Positions 29,628 through 39,317 of a DNA stretch of 64,000 nucleotides are shown here, piece after piece (position 1 is the first letter of the stretch; the number at the start of each line of letters is the position of its first letter). Origin of the DNA: Candidatus Tokpelaia sp. JSC161 (GTDB lineage Bacteria; Pseudomonadota; Alphaproteobacteria; Rhizobiales; Rhizobiaceae); NCBI GenBank assembly GCA_003331105.1, contig QEND01000002.1:53501-117500 (forward strand), read 5' to 3'. A program made the position numbers and the translations under genes. Below the pieces are notes generated by a model. That model saw only the letters and a program-made list of their open reading frames with translations. It was not told the origin of the DNA and did no database searches.

Positions 29628-31370
29628 ATGGCACATGAGTCACCCCTTATTACAGCCATCGTCATGGGAATCGGTCTCGCCTTTCTATTCGGTGCTCTTG
29701 CAAACCGTCTGCGCATTTCACCGCTTGTTGGCTACCTTCTTGCTGGAGTCATCGCAGGACCGAATACCCCTGGCTTACAGGCTGATCCTAATTTAACAAA
29801 TCAATTAGCAGAAATAGGCATCATTCTGCTTATGTTCGGAGTTGGATTACACTTCTCTTTAAAGGATCTCCTATCTGTAAAAACTATAGCCATCCCTGGG
29901 GCGATAGTGCAAATGATCGTTGCTACACTCCTCGGAACAGCCTTTGGACTGTTTATGGGTTGGTCTCCTACAAGTGGAATGGTTTTCGGCCTCGCACTCT
30001 CAACAGCGAGCACCGTTGTTTTACTCCGTGCTATACAAGAAAGGCGTCTGATAGAAAGTGAGCGCGGACGTATTGCCATAGGATGGCTGATCATCGAGGA
30101 TATTACGATGGTTTTAGCTCTTGTCTTACTGCCAACATTGGCAACATCCACATCCAATATCACGAACTCCATCTCATGGGCTGGCATACTAACCATTATT
30201 AGTATCACGATTGCAAAAGCTTCTCTTTTTGTTACCATCATGATGGTTGTTGGGCGCCGTTTTATACCTTGGCTATTAAAAGTGATTGCTCAAACAGGCT
30301 CACGCGAACTTTTTAGCCTATCTGTACTAGCCATTGCTCTTGGTGTTGCGCTCAGTGCGGCTGATCTTTTTGGAGTGTCTTTAGCTCTAGGGGCATTTTT
30401 TGCTGGTATGATCATGAGCGAATCGGAATTCGGCCATAGAGCTACAGAAGAAACTTTACCTTTACGTGATGCCTTTGCTGTCTTATTTTTTGTTTCTGTT
30501 GGTATGCTTTTTAATCCAATAAAAGTTGTACGCGATTGTATCCCTCTTTTATCGACATTATCCATTATTATTATCGGAAAATCGGTAATAGCGTTTTTGA
30601 TTGTTCGTGCTTTCCATCGTCCGATCAGAACCGCACTCACTATTTCAGCAAGTCTTGCACAAATTGGAGAATTCTCTTTTATCCTTGCAGGATTCGGGAA
30701 TAGATTAGGAATTTTAAATGATAATGCACGGGACCTTATTCTTGGCGGGGCTATTTTATCAATTCTGTTGAATCCGCTTGTGTTCCTTGCCGCAGACAAA
30801 ATTCGACAGAAACTTGAATCTACACACCCAAAAGAAATGAAAAATGATCCTCTTCAAATCATTCAAAAAAATACCGATGAACAACTATTTATTAGTCACA
30901 AAACTGACCATACAATCATCATTGGGTTCAGTCAAATAGGACAGCTCATTGCTACTGATCTCAATAAGTATAATATCCCAATTGTTGTCGTCGAAGATAT
31001 TGAACGCAATGCTGAAAAAGCACGCTGTGAACATTTTGAAACCATATCAGGAAATGCTGTTCATGAAGATATCTTAGCTGCTGCAAATATAGACAGCGCT
31101 CGTTATCTTGTTCTTACCATGGAAAATACCTTTGAAGCCGGACAAATCGTATCAATCGGGAAAAGACACAATAAAAATCTTCACATCCTTGCACACGTAG
31201 AATCAGATGCAGAAGGGCAATATCTTTGCGATCTGGGCGCTGATGTTGTCATAGCAAATGATCGGCAAATTGCAAATGGTATCATTGATTTTTTAATTGA
31301 GAAACAGAATCTTCCAGAGAAGAAAGAGATAGGGTCCTTCTCTGAAGAAGAAAGAACAGCTTTATCATGA
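29628..31370 (+). CDS. CPA2-family cation:proton antiporter with RCK (TrkA-N) domain, YbaL/KefB-like
   Basis: Inner-membrane monovalent cation/H+ antiporter. Residues about 7-395 form the Na_H_exchanger core with some 12 helices, including LLMFGVGLHFSLKDL (68-82) and GLALSTASTVVLLRAIQE, the discontinuous-helix region of the ion site. Residues about 425-540 are a TrkA-N nucleotide-binding domain with IIIGFSQIGQLIA (Rossmann glycine pattern) and EDIERNAEKARCEHF. Likely roles are K+ efflux or pH control. The stop overlaps the next gene (ATGA), so the two are coupled. Confidence 0.88.
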   Translation: MAHESPLITAIVMGIGLAFLFGALANRLRISPLVGYLLAGVIAGPNTPGLQADPNLTNQLAEIGIILLMFGVGLHFSLKDLLSVKTIAIPGAIVQMIVATLLGTAFGLFMGWSPTSGMVFGLALSTASTVVLLRAIQERRLIESERGRIAIGWLIIEDITMVLALVLLPTLATSTSNITNSISWAGILTIISITIAKASLFVTIMMVVGRRFIPWLLKVIAQTGSRELFSLSVLAIALGVALSAADLFGVSLALGAFFAGMIMSESEFGHRATEETLPLRDAFAVLFFVSVGMLFNPIKVVRDCIPLLSTLSIIIIGKSVIAFLIVRAFHRPIRTALTISASLAQIGEFSFILAGFGNRLGILNDNARDLILGGAILSILLNPLVFLAADKIRQKLESTHPKEMKNDPLQIIQKNTDEQLFISHKTDHTIIIGFSQIGQLIATDLNKYNIPIVVVEDIERNAEKARCEHFETISGNAVHEDILAAANIDSARYLVLTMENTFEAGQIVSIGKRHNKNLHILAHVESDAEGQYLCDLGADVVIANDRQIANGIIDFLIEKQNLPEKKEIGSFSEEERTALS

Positions 31371-32311
31371 AAAAATATATCTGGACACTGATCGGGATAA
31401 CAACTACCCTGATATCAAGCAGTATTCTTTATGATAAGCTACGAAATATATCTTTCTATGAAGTTGTGAGCCGCCTTAAAGAATTAACCATGGATCATTG
31501 GATCTTAGCAATCTTTTCTGCTCTTGTTTCTTATGCTGCACTCGCAGGATATGATCGTATTGCACTACGCCATCTTCAGAAAAATATATCATGGATTTTC
31601 ATAACAATTTGCTCCTTTACCACTTATGCGCTTTCTCATAACATCGGCTTTTCTATCTTTTCAGGAGCGGCCGTACGTTACCGCGCTTATAGCATAAAGG
31701 GATTAAATGGAGCAGAAATAGCTGTTCTTGTAGGCTTCTGCTCATTTACCTTTGCACTGGGCACCCTCTTCCTCTCAAGCATTGTTCTCTTAATCCGACC
31801 CGATTTAATTAAACTCGTCCACAATGATTTTCCTGAAAGCCTTTCGATTATTATCAGCTCTATGATTTTAACGGCTATTGGATGTTATATCTTTGGCAGC
31901 TGGATGCAAATCCATCCACCGAAAATCGGCAAAAAAATAAAAATTGCGTATCCTAGCTTAAAGATTGTCCTACAACAACTTATCATAGGTCCCCTAGAAA
32001 TTTTAGGAGCTGTCGGTATCATTTACGCTCTTTTGCCTGAAGCAAATAATCCGGGATTTATTCCAGTTCTAGCCGTCTTTCTTGCAGCATTTAGTCTCAC
32101 ATTGCTCTCAAACGCTCCTGCAGGTGGGATCGGCGTTCTTGAAACACTTTTCATGACCGGGACAGCAAAAATGAATCAGGCGGATGTTCTTGCAGCATTA
32201 GCTATTTTTCGCCTGCTTTACCTCCTGATTCCTCTCATACTTTCAGTAGTTGTTATTGTTTTGTTTGAGATTATCTACTGGAATCCAGAAAGAAAAAGAA
32301 ACAAACAATAA
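31367..32311 (+). CDS. flippase-like integral membrane protein (UPF0104/MprF N-terminal type)
   Basis: A 314-residue protein with about eight hydrophobic helices, resembling the lysylphosphatidylglycerol flippase part of MprF and YbhN-like proteins. Signatures include TYALSHNIGFSIFSGAAVRYRAY (about 85-107) and FSLTLLSNAPAGGIGVLETLFM (about 244-265), the conserved glycine/proline region. The soluble aminoacyl-transferase domain of MprF is absent, so only lipid translocation, if any, can be proposed. It is coupled to the antiporter gene upstream and converges with the folB fusion. Confidence 0.8.
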   Translation: MKKYIWTLIGITTTLISSSILYDKLRNISFYEVVSRLKELTMDHWILAIFSALVSYAALAGYDRIALRHLQKNISWIFITICSFTTYALSHNIGFSIFSGAAVRYRAYSIKGLNGAEIAVLVGFCSFTFALGTLFLSSIVLLIRPDLIKLVHNDFPESLSIIISSMILTAIGCYIFGSWMQIHPPKIGKKIKIAYPSLKIVLQQLIIGPLEILGAVGIIYALLPEANNPGFIPVLAVFLAAFSLTLLSNAPAGGIGVLETLFMTGTAKMNQADVLAALAIFRLLYLLIPLILSVVVIVLFEIIYWNPERKRNKQ

Positions 32312-32322
32312 CCGAAAGAATC

Positions 32323-33366
32323 CTATTGAGAAGGAGATTTCTCCCTCATAATCTCAACGCCAACAGCTCTTGGCCCAAGATCTAATTTTTCCACCCGGAC
32401 GAGAACACGCTGAGCCTGTGGATAAGAAAGAATAAATGCTGCAAGACGCTCCGCCAGTGTTTCTACAAGATTCATATGACCAAGAGAAGCCAGTCTACGA
32501 ATCTCATCCAGAATCAGATCATAAGAAAAAACATGACGCATATCCTTAGGATGGGGATGGATACAGACAGGAGCAACGTCAACAATGACATTGAAAGAAA
32601 CCCTCTGCTTCTTGGTTCTCTCAGAAGAATAAGCCCCTATATACATAGGAATAATCAAATCAGAAACAAGAATCCGATCTCTCCTCACGTTTGATAGGAC
32701 CTGAACAGCCTGATTCCCCCTTTCAAAAGGGATCAGGGAGCGAAGGAGCTGTAAATCTTCCATAGCCTTTTTCTTCAGAAAAGCGCTTTCAACAAAAGAC
32801 ACTCCAAGAATGTCTAGATCCCAGAGCAAAAGACGTGGGACATCTGGCGCTTCTAATTGAGCAACAAGACCAGTGAACAAACCAAGCTGCTTAACTTCAT
32901 AAAAAAAATCATTTATGATTTTTACCTTACGAAGTGGAGAAAACAAATTCCTTGAATCAGTCTCCAGCATCACGCCGGAAAATCCAGAAAGCTTTGCCTG
33001 TTCTAAGCTGGAATACCAGCGATCTAGATTCATTTCATCTGCATTCATTCGCAAAATCATCTTATATTCATTGCTGAATTGCTTTAATCTCTTCCAATCT
33101 TTTTTATCAAAACCTCCTGTCTCTTCTTTGAGCTGCAGCATATCAATCGATCCTAAAGAAATACGATTACGACAGAAATCAAAACAGGCTAAAGGCATAC
33201 TCAGTGATAAACGAATTTTTCCATCTAAAATTTTTACAATCTCTGGAAGGAATGAAAGGAGAAGCTTTCTCCTCCCAATCGCAATATCTAAAATATCAAT
33301 CTTGCTGTTTCTAATCACTGCAACCGCATCCTCGCTCTTAGAGATACGGCATAAAAGTTTCGTCAT
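32323..33366 (-). CDS. folB: fusion of an MfnB-like (DUF556) domain with dihydroneopterin aldolase FolB
   Basis: The 347-residue protein has two parts. Residues about 230-347 are a dihydroneopterin aldolase: IGAYSSER, the tyrosine in FSYDLI, the glutamate in NLVETLAE and the lysine in VRVEKLDLG match the FolB substrate-binding and catalytic set, so folate synthesis is the expected job. Residues 1-215 resemble (5-formylfuran-3-yl)methyl phosphate synthase (MfnB), with an opening KLLCRISKSEDAVAVI and a later GVMLETDSRNLFSPL, LGLFTGLVAQL and LDILGVSFVE in the same order as MfnB. The two MfnB lysines (in DVKNP and LDTAIKDG) are replaced here by DIAIG and LETDSRN, so that half may be inactive. The alignment is from memory. 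Confidence 0.8.
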   Translation of the reverse strand: MTKLLCRISKSEDAVAVIRNSKIDILDIAIGRRKLLLSFLPEIVKILDGKIRLSLSMPLACFDFCRNRISLGSIDMLQLKEETGGFDKKDWKRLKQFSNEYKMILRMNADEMNLDRWYSSLEQAKLSGFSGVMLETDSRNLFSPLRKVKIINDFFYEVKQLGLFTGLVAQLEAPDVPRLLLWDLDILGVSFVESAFLKKKAMEDLQLLRSLIPFERGNQAVQVLSNVRRDRILVSDLIIPMYIGAYSSERTKKQRVSFNVIVDVAPVCIHPHPKDMRHVFSYDLILDEIRRLASLGHMNLVETLAERLAAFILSYPQAQRVLVRVEKLDLGPRAVGVEIMREKSPSQ

Positions 33367-33534
33367 AGCAGTGACCTGTTCTTGTGATATTGTTCAGATT
33401 TCTTATGACTTGACTTCAAAATGAACACGATCTTCCTCATGATAATATCACGACTCGAAAACTTTTAAAAGTGACCCTACATATCTAAAATGGCTGGACA
33501 GAAGCTCTAAGGATCATTATAGGAGGGAGGGTCA

Positions 33535-33610
<76 letters not shown>

Positions 33611-33725
33611 CAATATTCTCTTCCATCATCATATGCTCAAAAATCCTTATTTTTAACCATTTCCAGAATTTCGCTTTCTCCCTCCAAACGATTCAGCCAG
33701 GCATAAATAAAGAACAGGAGCAGAC

Positions 33726-35126
33726 ATGCAAAATAACCATCAACATAAACGGTTTAGTTTAGAAGGAGCAGAGAGCATAATAGAAAAAATCAATACTTCC
33801 GTCAACTTTGACTACAAGCTTTATAGACAAGACATTCAAGGATCCATGGCCCACGCCACGATGCTAGAAAAACAAGGAATCATTACGAAAACAGATTACC
33901 AAAAAATTAAAGAAGGTCTTAAAAGTATTTTGAAGGAAATTGATGAGGGCACATTCACTTTTTCTCATAAGTTGGAAGATATTCATATGAATATCGAAGC
34001 AAGACTTTTTGAATTAATTGGCACAGCAGCAGGTCGGCTACATACAGCACGCTCACGTAACGATCAAGTCGCCTCTGACTTTCGTCTTTGGATAAAGGAC
34101 AAAGCAGAAAAAATAGGAGAAGACCTGAAAACTCTCATCAACTGCTTACTGAAAAGAGCTGAGGAACATGCTGCAAGCTTCATGCCAGGGTTTACCCATT
34201 TACAAATAGCCCAACCTATTACTTTCGGCCATCATCTCATGGCATATGTAGAAATGTTTGGTCGTGACCTGTCCCGGATGCATGATGCTATTGACCGTAT
34301 GGATGAATCACCACTTGGAGCTGCAGCTCTCGCTGGGACTAGCTTCCCTATCAACCGATTCATGACAGCGAATCTGCTTGGGTTTCGTGAACCAACCCGC
34401 AATTCCATTGATAGTGTTTCAGATCGTGATTTTGCAGTTGAATTCCTAGCAAATATAGCTATTGCAGCGATGCATTTATCACGCCTTTCAGAAGAAATTA
34501 TTCTATGGTCGACATCCCAGTTCAATTTTATCTCTCTCTCCGATGCCTTTTCTACCGGATCCTCTATCATGCCACAGAAAAAGAATCCTGATGCAGCAGA
34601 GTTAATCCGTGCAAAAACCGGACGGATCAACGGTTCACTCATAGCTTTACTTACGGTTATGAAAGGGTTGCCACTTGCCTACTCAAAAGATATGCAAGAA
34701 GATAAAGAAGCTGTTTTTGATTCTGTCAACACACTGGAACTATCACTCATAGCCATGATCGGTATGATCACCGATCTCACTGTTAACCTCACAAGGATGA
34801 AACAGGCTACGGAAGCAGGCTATTCCACTGCAACAGATCTTGCTGATTGGCTTGTCAGAATACTGAATCTACCCTTTCGCGAAGCACACCGTATCACATG
34901 TCAGATTGTCGCTTTAGCCGAAAAGAAAAAATGCACTCTCGCACAATTATCCTTATCTGATATGCAATCCATTTACCCAAATATTACTAACAACAATATA
35001 TTTCACTTTTTAAGTGTGAAGAACTCAGTTGAGAGCCGTCAATCCTATGGGGGAACGGCCCCGCAAGAAGTTTTCCGACAAATTGATTACTGGAAAAAAC
35101 GTATCGCAAATAATAAAAAAGCGTAA
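33726..35126 (+). CDS. argH: argininosuccinate lyase
   Basis: Splits argininosuccinate into arginine and fumarate, the last step of arginine synthesis. The 466 residues show the superfamily signature [15 protein letters not shown] (about 282-296), [13 protein letters not shown] (about 104-116) and [21 protein letters not shown] lies six bases before the ATG. The order argH - small lipoprotein - lysA is the standard rhizobial one. Confidence 0.97.
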   Translation: MQNNHQHKRFSLEGAESIIEKINTSVNFDYKLYRQDIQGSMAHATMLEKQGIITKTDYQKIKEGLKSILKEIDEGTFTFSHKLEDIHMNIEARLFELIGTAAGRLHTARSRNDQVASDFRLWIKDKAEKIGEDLKTLINCLLKRAEEHAASFMPGFTHLQIAQPITFGHHLMAYVEMFGRDLSRMHDAIDRMDESPLGAAALAGTSFPINRFMTANLLGFREPTRNSIDSVSDRDFAVEFLANIAIAAMHLSRLSEEIILWSTSQFNFISLSDAFSTGSSIMPQKKNPDAAELIRAKTGRINGSLIALLTVMKGLPLAYSKDMQEDKEAVFDSVNTLELSLIAMIGMITDLTVNLTRMKQATEAGYSTATDLADWLVRILNLPFREAHRITCQIVALAEKKKCTLAQLSLSDMQSIYPNITNNNIFHFLSVKNSVESRQSYGGTAPQEVFRQIDYWKKRIANNKKA

Positions 35127-35162
35127 AAAACGATGCGGTTTTTGTTTTGCAGGCAGGTGCAT

Positions 35163-35306
35163 ATGAGAAAATTATTTATAAGCCTAGCTATTGTTTGTAG
35201 TTCTATTCTCAGCAGTTGTGGACGTATCGGTCCGTTAACAGTGCCTCCTCAACAGGAGACAGCACCACAAAAAAACACGAGTATCTTAGATCCCCTTATC
35301 AGATGA
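35163..35306 (+). CDS. lptM: small lipoprotein, LptM-like
   Basis: A 47-residue lipoprotein precursor with a signal segment and lipobox LSSC (cysteine about residue 19), then GRIGPLTVPPQQ and a short polar tail. The GxxGPL after the lipid-anchored cysteine and position between argH and lysA match the conserved small lipoprotein (LptM, YifL) that assists maturation of the LPS translocon. It is too short to be picked up by a simple ORF filter. The symbol rests on context and the short motif. Confidence 0.82.
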   Translation: MRKLFISLAIVCSSILSSCGRIGPLTVPPQQETAPQKNTSILDPLIR

Positions 35307-35312
35307 AGACGA

Positions 35313-36584
35313 ATGAATCATTTTCAATATCATAATGGTATTTTGCATACTGAAGATATCGCTATCACCGATATTGCTTCTATGGAAAAGACACCTTTTT
35401 ACGTTTACTCATCCTCAGCTTTACAGAAAAATTTGAGCCTCTTCCGTCATGCATTTCATCCAATGAGAGTGCTGATCGCCTACGCCATTAAGGCAAATTC
35501 CAATCAAGCGGTCTTAACACTTCTAGCAAAAGAAGGAGCTGGAGCAGATGTTGTCTCTGAAGGTGAAATACGTCGGGCCTTAGCCTCTGGTATTCCAGCG
35601 CAGCGCATTGTCTATTCTGGGGTCGGTAAAAAAAGCACGGAAATGGATTTTGCGCTGGCAAACAATATCCTCTGTTTTAATGTTGAATCCGAACCTGAGC
35701 TTATCCAACTCTCTCAACGTGCTCTCAGCGCTGGGAAACAAGCGTCTATTTCATTACGAATCAATCCCGATATTGATTCAGAAACACATCAAAAAATTGC
35801 TACTGGAAAATCAGAAAACAAATTCGGTATACCACTCAGCAAAGTGCATGAAGTTTATAGACTGGCTGCATCCCTTCCAGGAATTCGTGTAGACGGAATT
35901 GATATTCACATCGGAAGTCAGATTTGCAAGCTCGCCCCATTTGATCAAGCTTTTTCTCTAACGGCTAAACTTGTTCACGAACTTCGCAGAGAAGGTCATA
36001 CAATCACTCATGTTGATATTGGAGGGGGGCTTGGGATTTCTTATCAAAGTGATCAGAACCCTCCTCCTTCCCCACAAGATTATGCTGCAATTGTGCATAA
36101 ACATATAGCCCCACTTGATATTACTCTTATCCTCGAGCCAGGGCGTGCTCTCGTTGGCAATGCAGGGATGCTTATAACATCTGTCATTTATCTTAAAAAA
36201 GGAGCTGAAAAAAATTTTATAATTGTCGATTGTGCAATGAATGATCTTATTCGCCCTACACTCTATGATGCCTGGCATGCTATTCTGCCAGTTGTCGCAC
36301 CTCAAAAAAAGACAGATCACATTACTGCTGATATCGTAGGCCCCGTTTGTGAAACAGGCGATTATCTTGGACTTGAACGGCAACTCCCACCTCCTCATCC
36401 TGGCGATCTTCTAGCTATTGCGAGTGCTGGAGCTTACGGCGCAGTCATGTCAAACACCTACAACACAAGACCAACGATACCAGAAATCTTGGTTCATGGA
36501 AATCTCTATCATATTATACGATCTCGGCCCCGTTACGAAGATATTCTTGGGAGAGACAGCGTACCGGATTGGCTCACAAGATAA
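35313..36584 (+). CDS. lysA: diaminopimelate decarboxylase
   Basis: PLP enzyme producing L-lysine from meso-diaminopimelate. The Schiff-base lysine K60 lies in AYAIKANSN; HIGSQI (about 201-206), the glycine-rich phosphate site DIGGGLGISY (about 232-241), EPGRALVGNAG and the C-terminal CETGDYLG complete the active site. At 423 residues it has family length. It starts six bases after the lipoprotein gene. Confidence 0.97.
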   Translation: MNHFQYHNGILHTEDIAITDIASMEKTPFYVYSSSALQKNLSLFRHAFHPMRVLIAYAIKANSNQAVLTLLAKEGAGADVVSEGEIRRALASGIPAQRIVYSGVGKKSTEMDFALANNILCFNVESEPELIQLSQRALSAGKQASISLRINPDIDSETHQKIATGKSENKFGIPLSKVHEVYRLAASLPGIRVDGIDIHIGSQICKLAPFDQAFSLTAKLVHELRREGHTITHVDIGGGLGISYQSDQNPPPSPQDYAAIVHKHIAPLDITLILEPGRALVGNAGMLITSVIYLKKGAEKNFIIVDCAMNDLIRPTLYDAWHAILPVVAPQKKTDHITADIVGPVCETGDYLGLERQLPPPHPGDLLAIASAGAYGAVMSNTYNTRPTIPEILVHGNLYHIIRSRPRYEDILGRDSVPDWLTR

Positions 36585-36595
36585 AAGGGCTTCCC

Positions 36596-37327
36596 TTATG
36601 AGGGAGGAAATCCAGTCATGTCAAAATTAGTATACACATGTTGCACATCATCATCATCATAGAGGACCTCGATCAATCTCAGAATAGACGGTGCTTTCTC
36701 TTCATCCCACTGAGTTGATAGGAGTGGTTTCCAAACAATTTTCATTGAATTTGCTTCTCCGAGCAATCTTTCAAGTATTTTAGAAACTTCACCAATTTTA
36801 TCAAAAGCACATATGATCGTATGAGTCGTTTCATTAGAAATAACATCTTCAGCACCAGCCTCTATCGCTGCTATCAAAACAGCCCCAGCCTCCGCTCCCG
36901 TTTCGTAAACAATCTCACCAACACGGTTAAACATAAAAATCACAGATCCTGTTTCACCTAGCGTCCCTCCTGATTTTGTAAAAGCAGAGCGTATATTAGA
37001 CGCAGTTCGGTTACGATTATCCGTTAATGCTTCAACCATACAAGCGATCCCGAATGGACCATAGCCTTCATAGCGAACTTCCTCATAAGTTCCTAAATCT
37101 GCACCAGACGCCTTTTTAATCGCTCTTTCAATATTATCCTTTGGCATAGACTGAGCTCTAGCATTTTGCACAGCCAACCGTAAACGTGGGTTCATGGCAG
37201 GATCGGCTGATCCCTTTCTCGCAGACACAATAATCTCACGAGCAAGCTTAGAAAAATTTTTGGAACGGACAGCATCCTGCCGTTCTTTGCGATACATAAT
37301 GTTTTTAAATTGTGAATGACCGGCCAT
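36596..37327 (-). CDS. yebC: YebC/PmpR (TACO1) family protein
   Basis: Member of the widespread YebC family, which acts on translation of proline stretches and in some bacteria as a transcription regulator. The 243-residue protein starts [19 protein letters not shown], close to the usual MAGHSKWANIQHRK, and contains [15 protein letters not shown] and [23 protein letters not shown]. ruvC, a frequent downstream neighbour, is not present. It converges with lysA. Confidence 0.95.
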   Translation of the reverse strand: MAGHSQFKNIMYRKERQDAVRSKNFSKLAREIIVSARKGSADPAMNPRLRLAVQNARAQSMPKDNIERAIKKASGADLGTYEEVRYEGYGPFGIACMVEALTDNRNRTASNIRSAFTKSGGTLGETGSVIFMFNRVGEIVYETGAEAGAVLIAAIEAGAEDVISNETTHTIICAFDKIGEVSKILERLLGEANSMKIVWKPLLSTQWDEEKAPSILRLIEVLYDDDDVQHVYTNFDMTGFPPS

Positions 37328-37384
37328 AAGTTTTTACTAATTTCATTAAATAAGTCATTAAGATTCAAAGCAAACAAGCTTTCA

Positions 37385-38206
37385 TTACCAGAAAGCTGGA
37401 AGACTCTCCTTTAAGTGTGGTCCAATACGCAGAGGTGAAATTTTATCAGCAAGACCTGTTCTATCAGAAATTTCAACAGCCAGACCACAAATGGTTGCAG
37501 AACCCTTCGCTGGCTGAAATCGGTTCCGCGGCAGTTGACTTAAAAAACGTTTCATTGGCTCTTCCTTCTCCATCCCCAGCACAGAATCATAATCACCGCA
37601 CATTCCAGCGTCTGACATATAGCCCGTTCCACCATTTAATATCTTAGCATCCGCCGTTGGGACATGAGTATGAGTCCCAACAACAACACTTGCTCGTCCA
37701 TCAAGAAAATACCCAAAACACTGTTTTTCACTCGTTGCTTCCGCATGAAAATCAAAAATAGCTGCATCAACCTGTTCCACTAAAGGACAAGGAGACAGAA
37801 TCCTTTCCGCAGCTTCAAACGGATCATCAAAATCACCATTCATGAAAACACGCCCTATAAGATTAGCAACTAACACACGAGCACATTTTTTTGTTAAATA
37901 AATACCTGATCCTTTACCCGGATTTCCCTTTAAAAAATTTGCTGGGCGCAAAAAACCATCGACTCTCTCCGAGTAAATAAGGGCATCCTTCTGATCAAAT
38001 GCATGATTTCCAGTCGTAATCACATCAATCCCAGACTCAATAGCTTCTCGATAAATCTTTTCGGTCATTCCATGACCTTGAGCGGCATTTTCACCATTCG
38101 CGACTACAAAATCCAAATTCCAATCAAGAATCAACCCAGGAAGCCGTTCAAAAACAGCACGACGGCCAGAACGGCCGACTATATCACCTAGAAATAAAAA
38201 ACGCAT
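37385..38206 (-). CDS. YmdB-like metallophosphoesterase (TIGR00282 family)
   Basis: Predicted cyclic-nucleotide or calcineurin-like phosphoesterase of the YmdB family. The 273-residue protein begins MRFLFLGDIVGRSGRRAVFERLP, with metal-binding GDIVG, NGENAAQGHG, TTGNHAFDQKD, FHAEATSEK and VVGTHTHVPTAD. I chose the ATG at 38206 because family members start there and the upstream GGGGGT is a ribosome site; the longer frame is not supported. It lies downstream of the 5-FCL gene, as in rhizobia. Confidence 0.92.
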   Translation of the reverse strand: MRFLFLGDIVGRSGRRAVFERLPGLILDWNLDFVVANGENAAQGHGMTEKIYREAIESGIDVITTGNHAFDQKDALIYSERVDGFLRPANFLKGNPGKGSGIYLTKKCARVLVANLIGRVFMNGDFDDPFEAAERILSPCPLVEQVDAAIFDFHAEATSEKQCFGYFLDGRASVVVGTHTHVPTADAKILNGGTGYMSDAGMCGDYDSVLGMEKEEPMKRFLSQLPRNRFQPAKGSATICGLAVEISDRTGLADKISPLRIGPHLKESLPAFW

Positions 38207-38253
38207 ACATACCCCCCATTCTTGGATCAGCCGATTCATTGTATCTAGAAAAA

Positions 38254-38829
38254 TTAAGGAAAGGTCCTCAATCCGCTTTCTGTTAAAATTGCTTCTAAAG
38301 GCACATCGTGCGGTTCTACCGGAATATTGTGTACCTGCTGACAATTAAAAGCAAGAGCGATCAAACGCGGAGATAATCCACGTTCATGCATCCTAGCTAT
38401 CGTCCTGTCATAATATCCACCCCCATAACCTATACGGTTTCCTTCCCCATCAAAAGCCACCAATGGCAGTAATATAGTTGTTGGATCAATGACAACACCG
38501 TCTGATCTCGGTTCTCTCCGAAAAGATGGATTAAGAAGCTTCTCTTTATCCATCAACAAACGAAAGATCATAGTGCCTTTTTTAACAACACATGGTAATG
38601 CTAGCTTATTTCCTCGTACATATAGCGCAACCATTAAAGGACGAGGATCAATTTCAGAACGAATAGGCCAAAATGCAGCTATCGTTTCTTTTGTAGGAAA
38701 AAGCATAGATGCATAAGCAACAAGAGCTCGTGACAGTGCCAATCGCTTTTCTTCAGACATTGCATCACGCTGTGCTAAGGCTTTCCTCCGTAATTCGTCT
38801 TTCTGGTATTTCAAAGGACTCACAGTCAA
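38254..38829 (-). CDS. 5-formyltetrahydrofolate cyclo-ligase
   Basis: Converts 5-formyl-THF to 5,10-methenyl-THF using ATP. The 191-residue protein has the expected KDELRRKALAQRDAM start, SEIDPRPLMVAL, and the signature LLPLVAFDGEGNRIGYGGGYYDRTIARM (LPLVAFD and GYGGGYYDR). In alphaproteobacteria this gene usually follows 6S RNA, which is also found here directly upstream on the same strand. Confidence 0.94.
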   Translation of the reverse strand: MTVSPLKYQKDELRRKALAQRDAMSEEKRLALSRALVAYASMLFPTKETIAAFWPIRSEIDPRPLMVALYVRGNKLALPCVVKKGTMIFRLLMDKEKLLNPSFRREPRSDGVVIDPTTILLPLVAFDGEGNRIGYGGGYYDRTIARMHERGLSPRLIALAFNCQQVHNIPVEPHDVPLEAILTESGLRTFP

Positions 38830-38849
38830 ACATCAAATTGCAGCGCCCA

Positions 38850-39000
38850 TGACAGACGATGGAAAATGTTTATCCAGGAAACCTAAAAAATAGGTGGGTG
38901 CCATATGTCGAGACCCACGAGCCTCAACAGGGACAGCTCCCTTAGGAAGCAATAAGGCCCAATAAATTTCCTGTCGAAAAGCACAGAACGCCACTTCTTC
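38850..39000 (-). ncRNA. ssrS: 6S RNA
   Basis: On the minus strand directly upstream of the 5-FCL gene lies a stretch that recalls alphaproteobacterial 6S RNA: GGGCCTTATTGCTTC, AAGGGAGCTGTCCCTG, CGTGGGTCTCGACATATGG, CACCCACCTA and a closing stem AGGAAA/TTTCCT. 6S RNA binds sigma70 RNA polymerase as an open-promoter mimic. Ends are estimated within about 15 bases. The match is from memory, supported by the location next to 5-FCL. Confidence 0.82.
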
Positions 39001-39084
39001 CTTATAAAGGATTTCCTGAAACTATACCAGTCATTAATAGGGATAGACTCAAAAAAATCATTAATCTGCGCGTCCAAAAGTCCT

Positions 39085-39210
39085 TCAACCCTGACGGGCT
39101 TTAAACCGAGCATCCACCTTATTAATAATATAAACACGGCCCTTACGGTGAACCATACGATTAGCACGATGACGAGCTTTAAGCGCCTTAAGCGAATTCT
39201 TTATTTTCAT
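39085..39210 (-). CDS. ykgO: ribosomal protein bL36, cysteine-free type
   Basis: A 41-residue basic protein [19 protein letters not shown]... with the [26 protein letters not shown] end (two parts: [19 protein letters not shown]). It lacks the zinc-binding cysteines, so it is the alternative (C-minus) bL36 common in alphaproteobacteria. Too short for common ORF filters. It lies between the 6S RNA and purK. Confidence 0.95.
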   Translation of the reverse strand: MKIKNSLKALKARHRANRMVHRKGRVYIINKVDARFKARQG

Positions 39211-39317
39211 ATTAATAGCCAGTTCCTGATAGGCATAAATCAAAGCGCGGAAGATATAGTGAAGCGCCTACCAAGATAGATCATACTCAGGCAATTTGTC
39301 AAGAGGATTAAAAAAAA

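Noticed and set aside
29801..30799. Two long antisense frames within the CPA2 antiporter gene
   Set aside because: Shadow frames of a membrane-protein gene; no recognisable domains.
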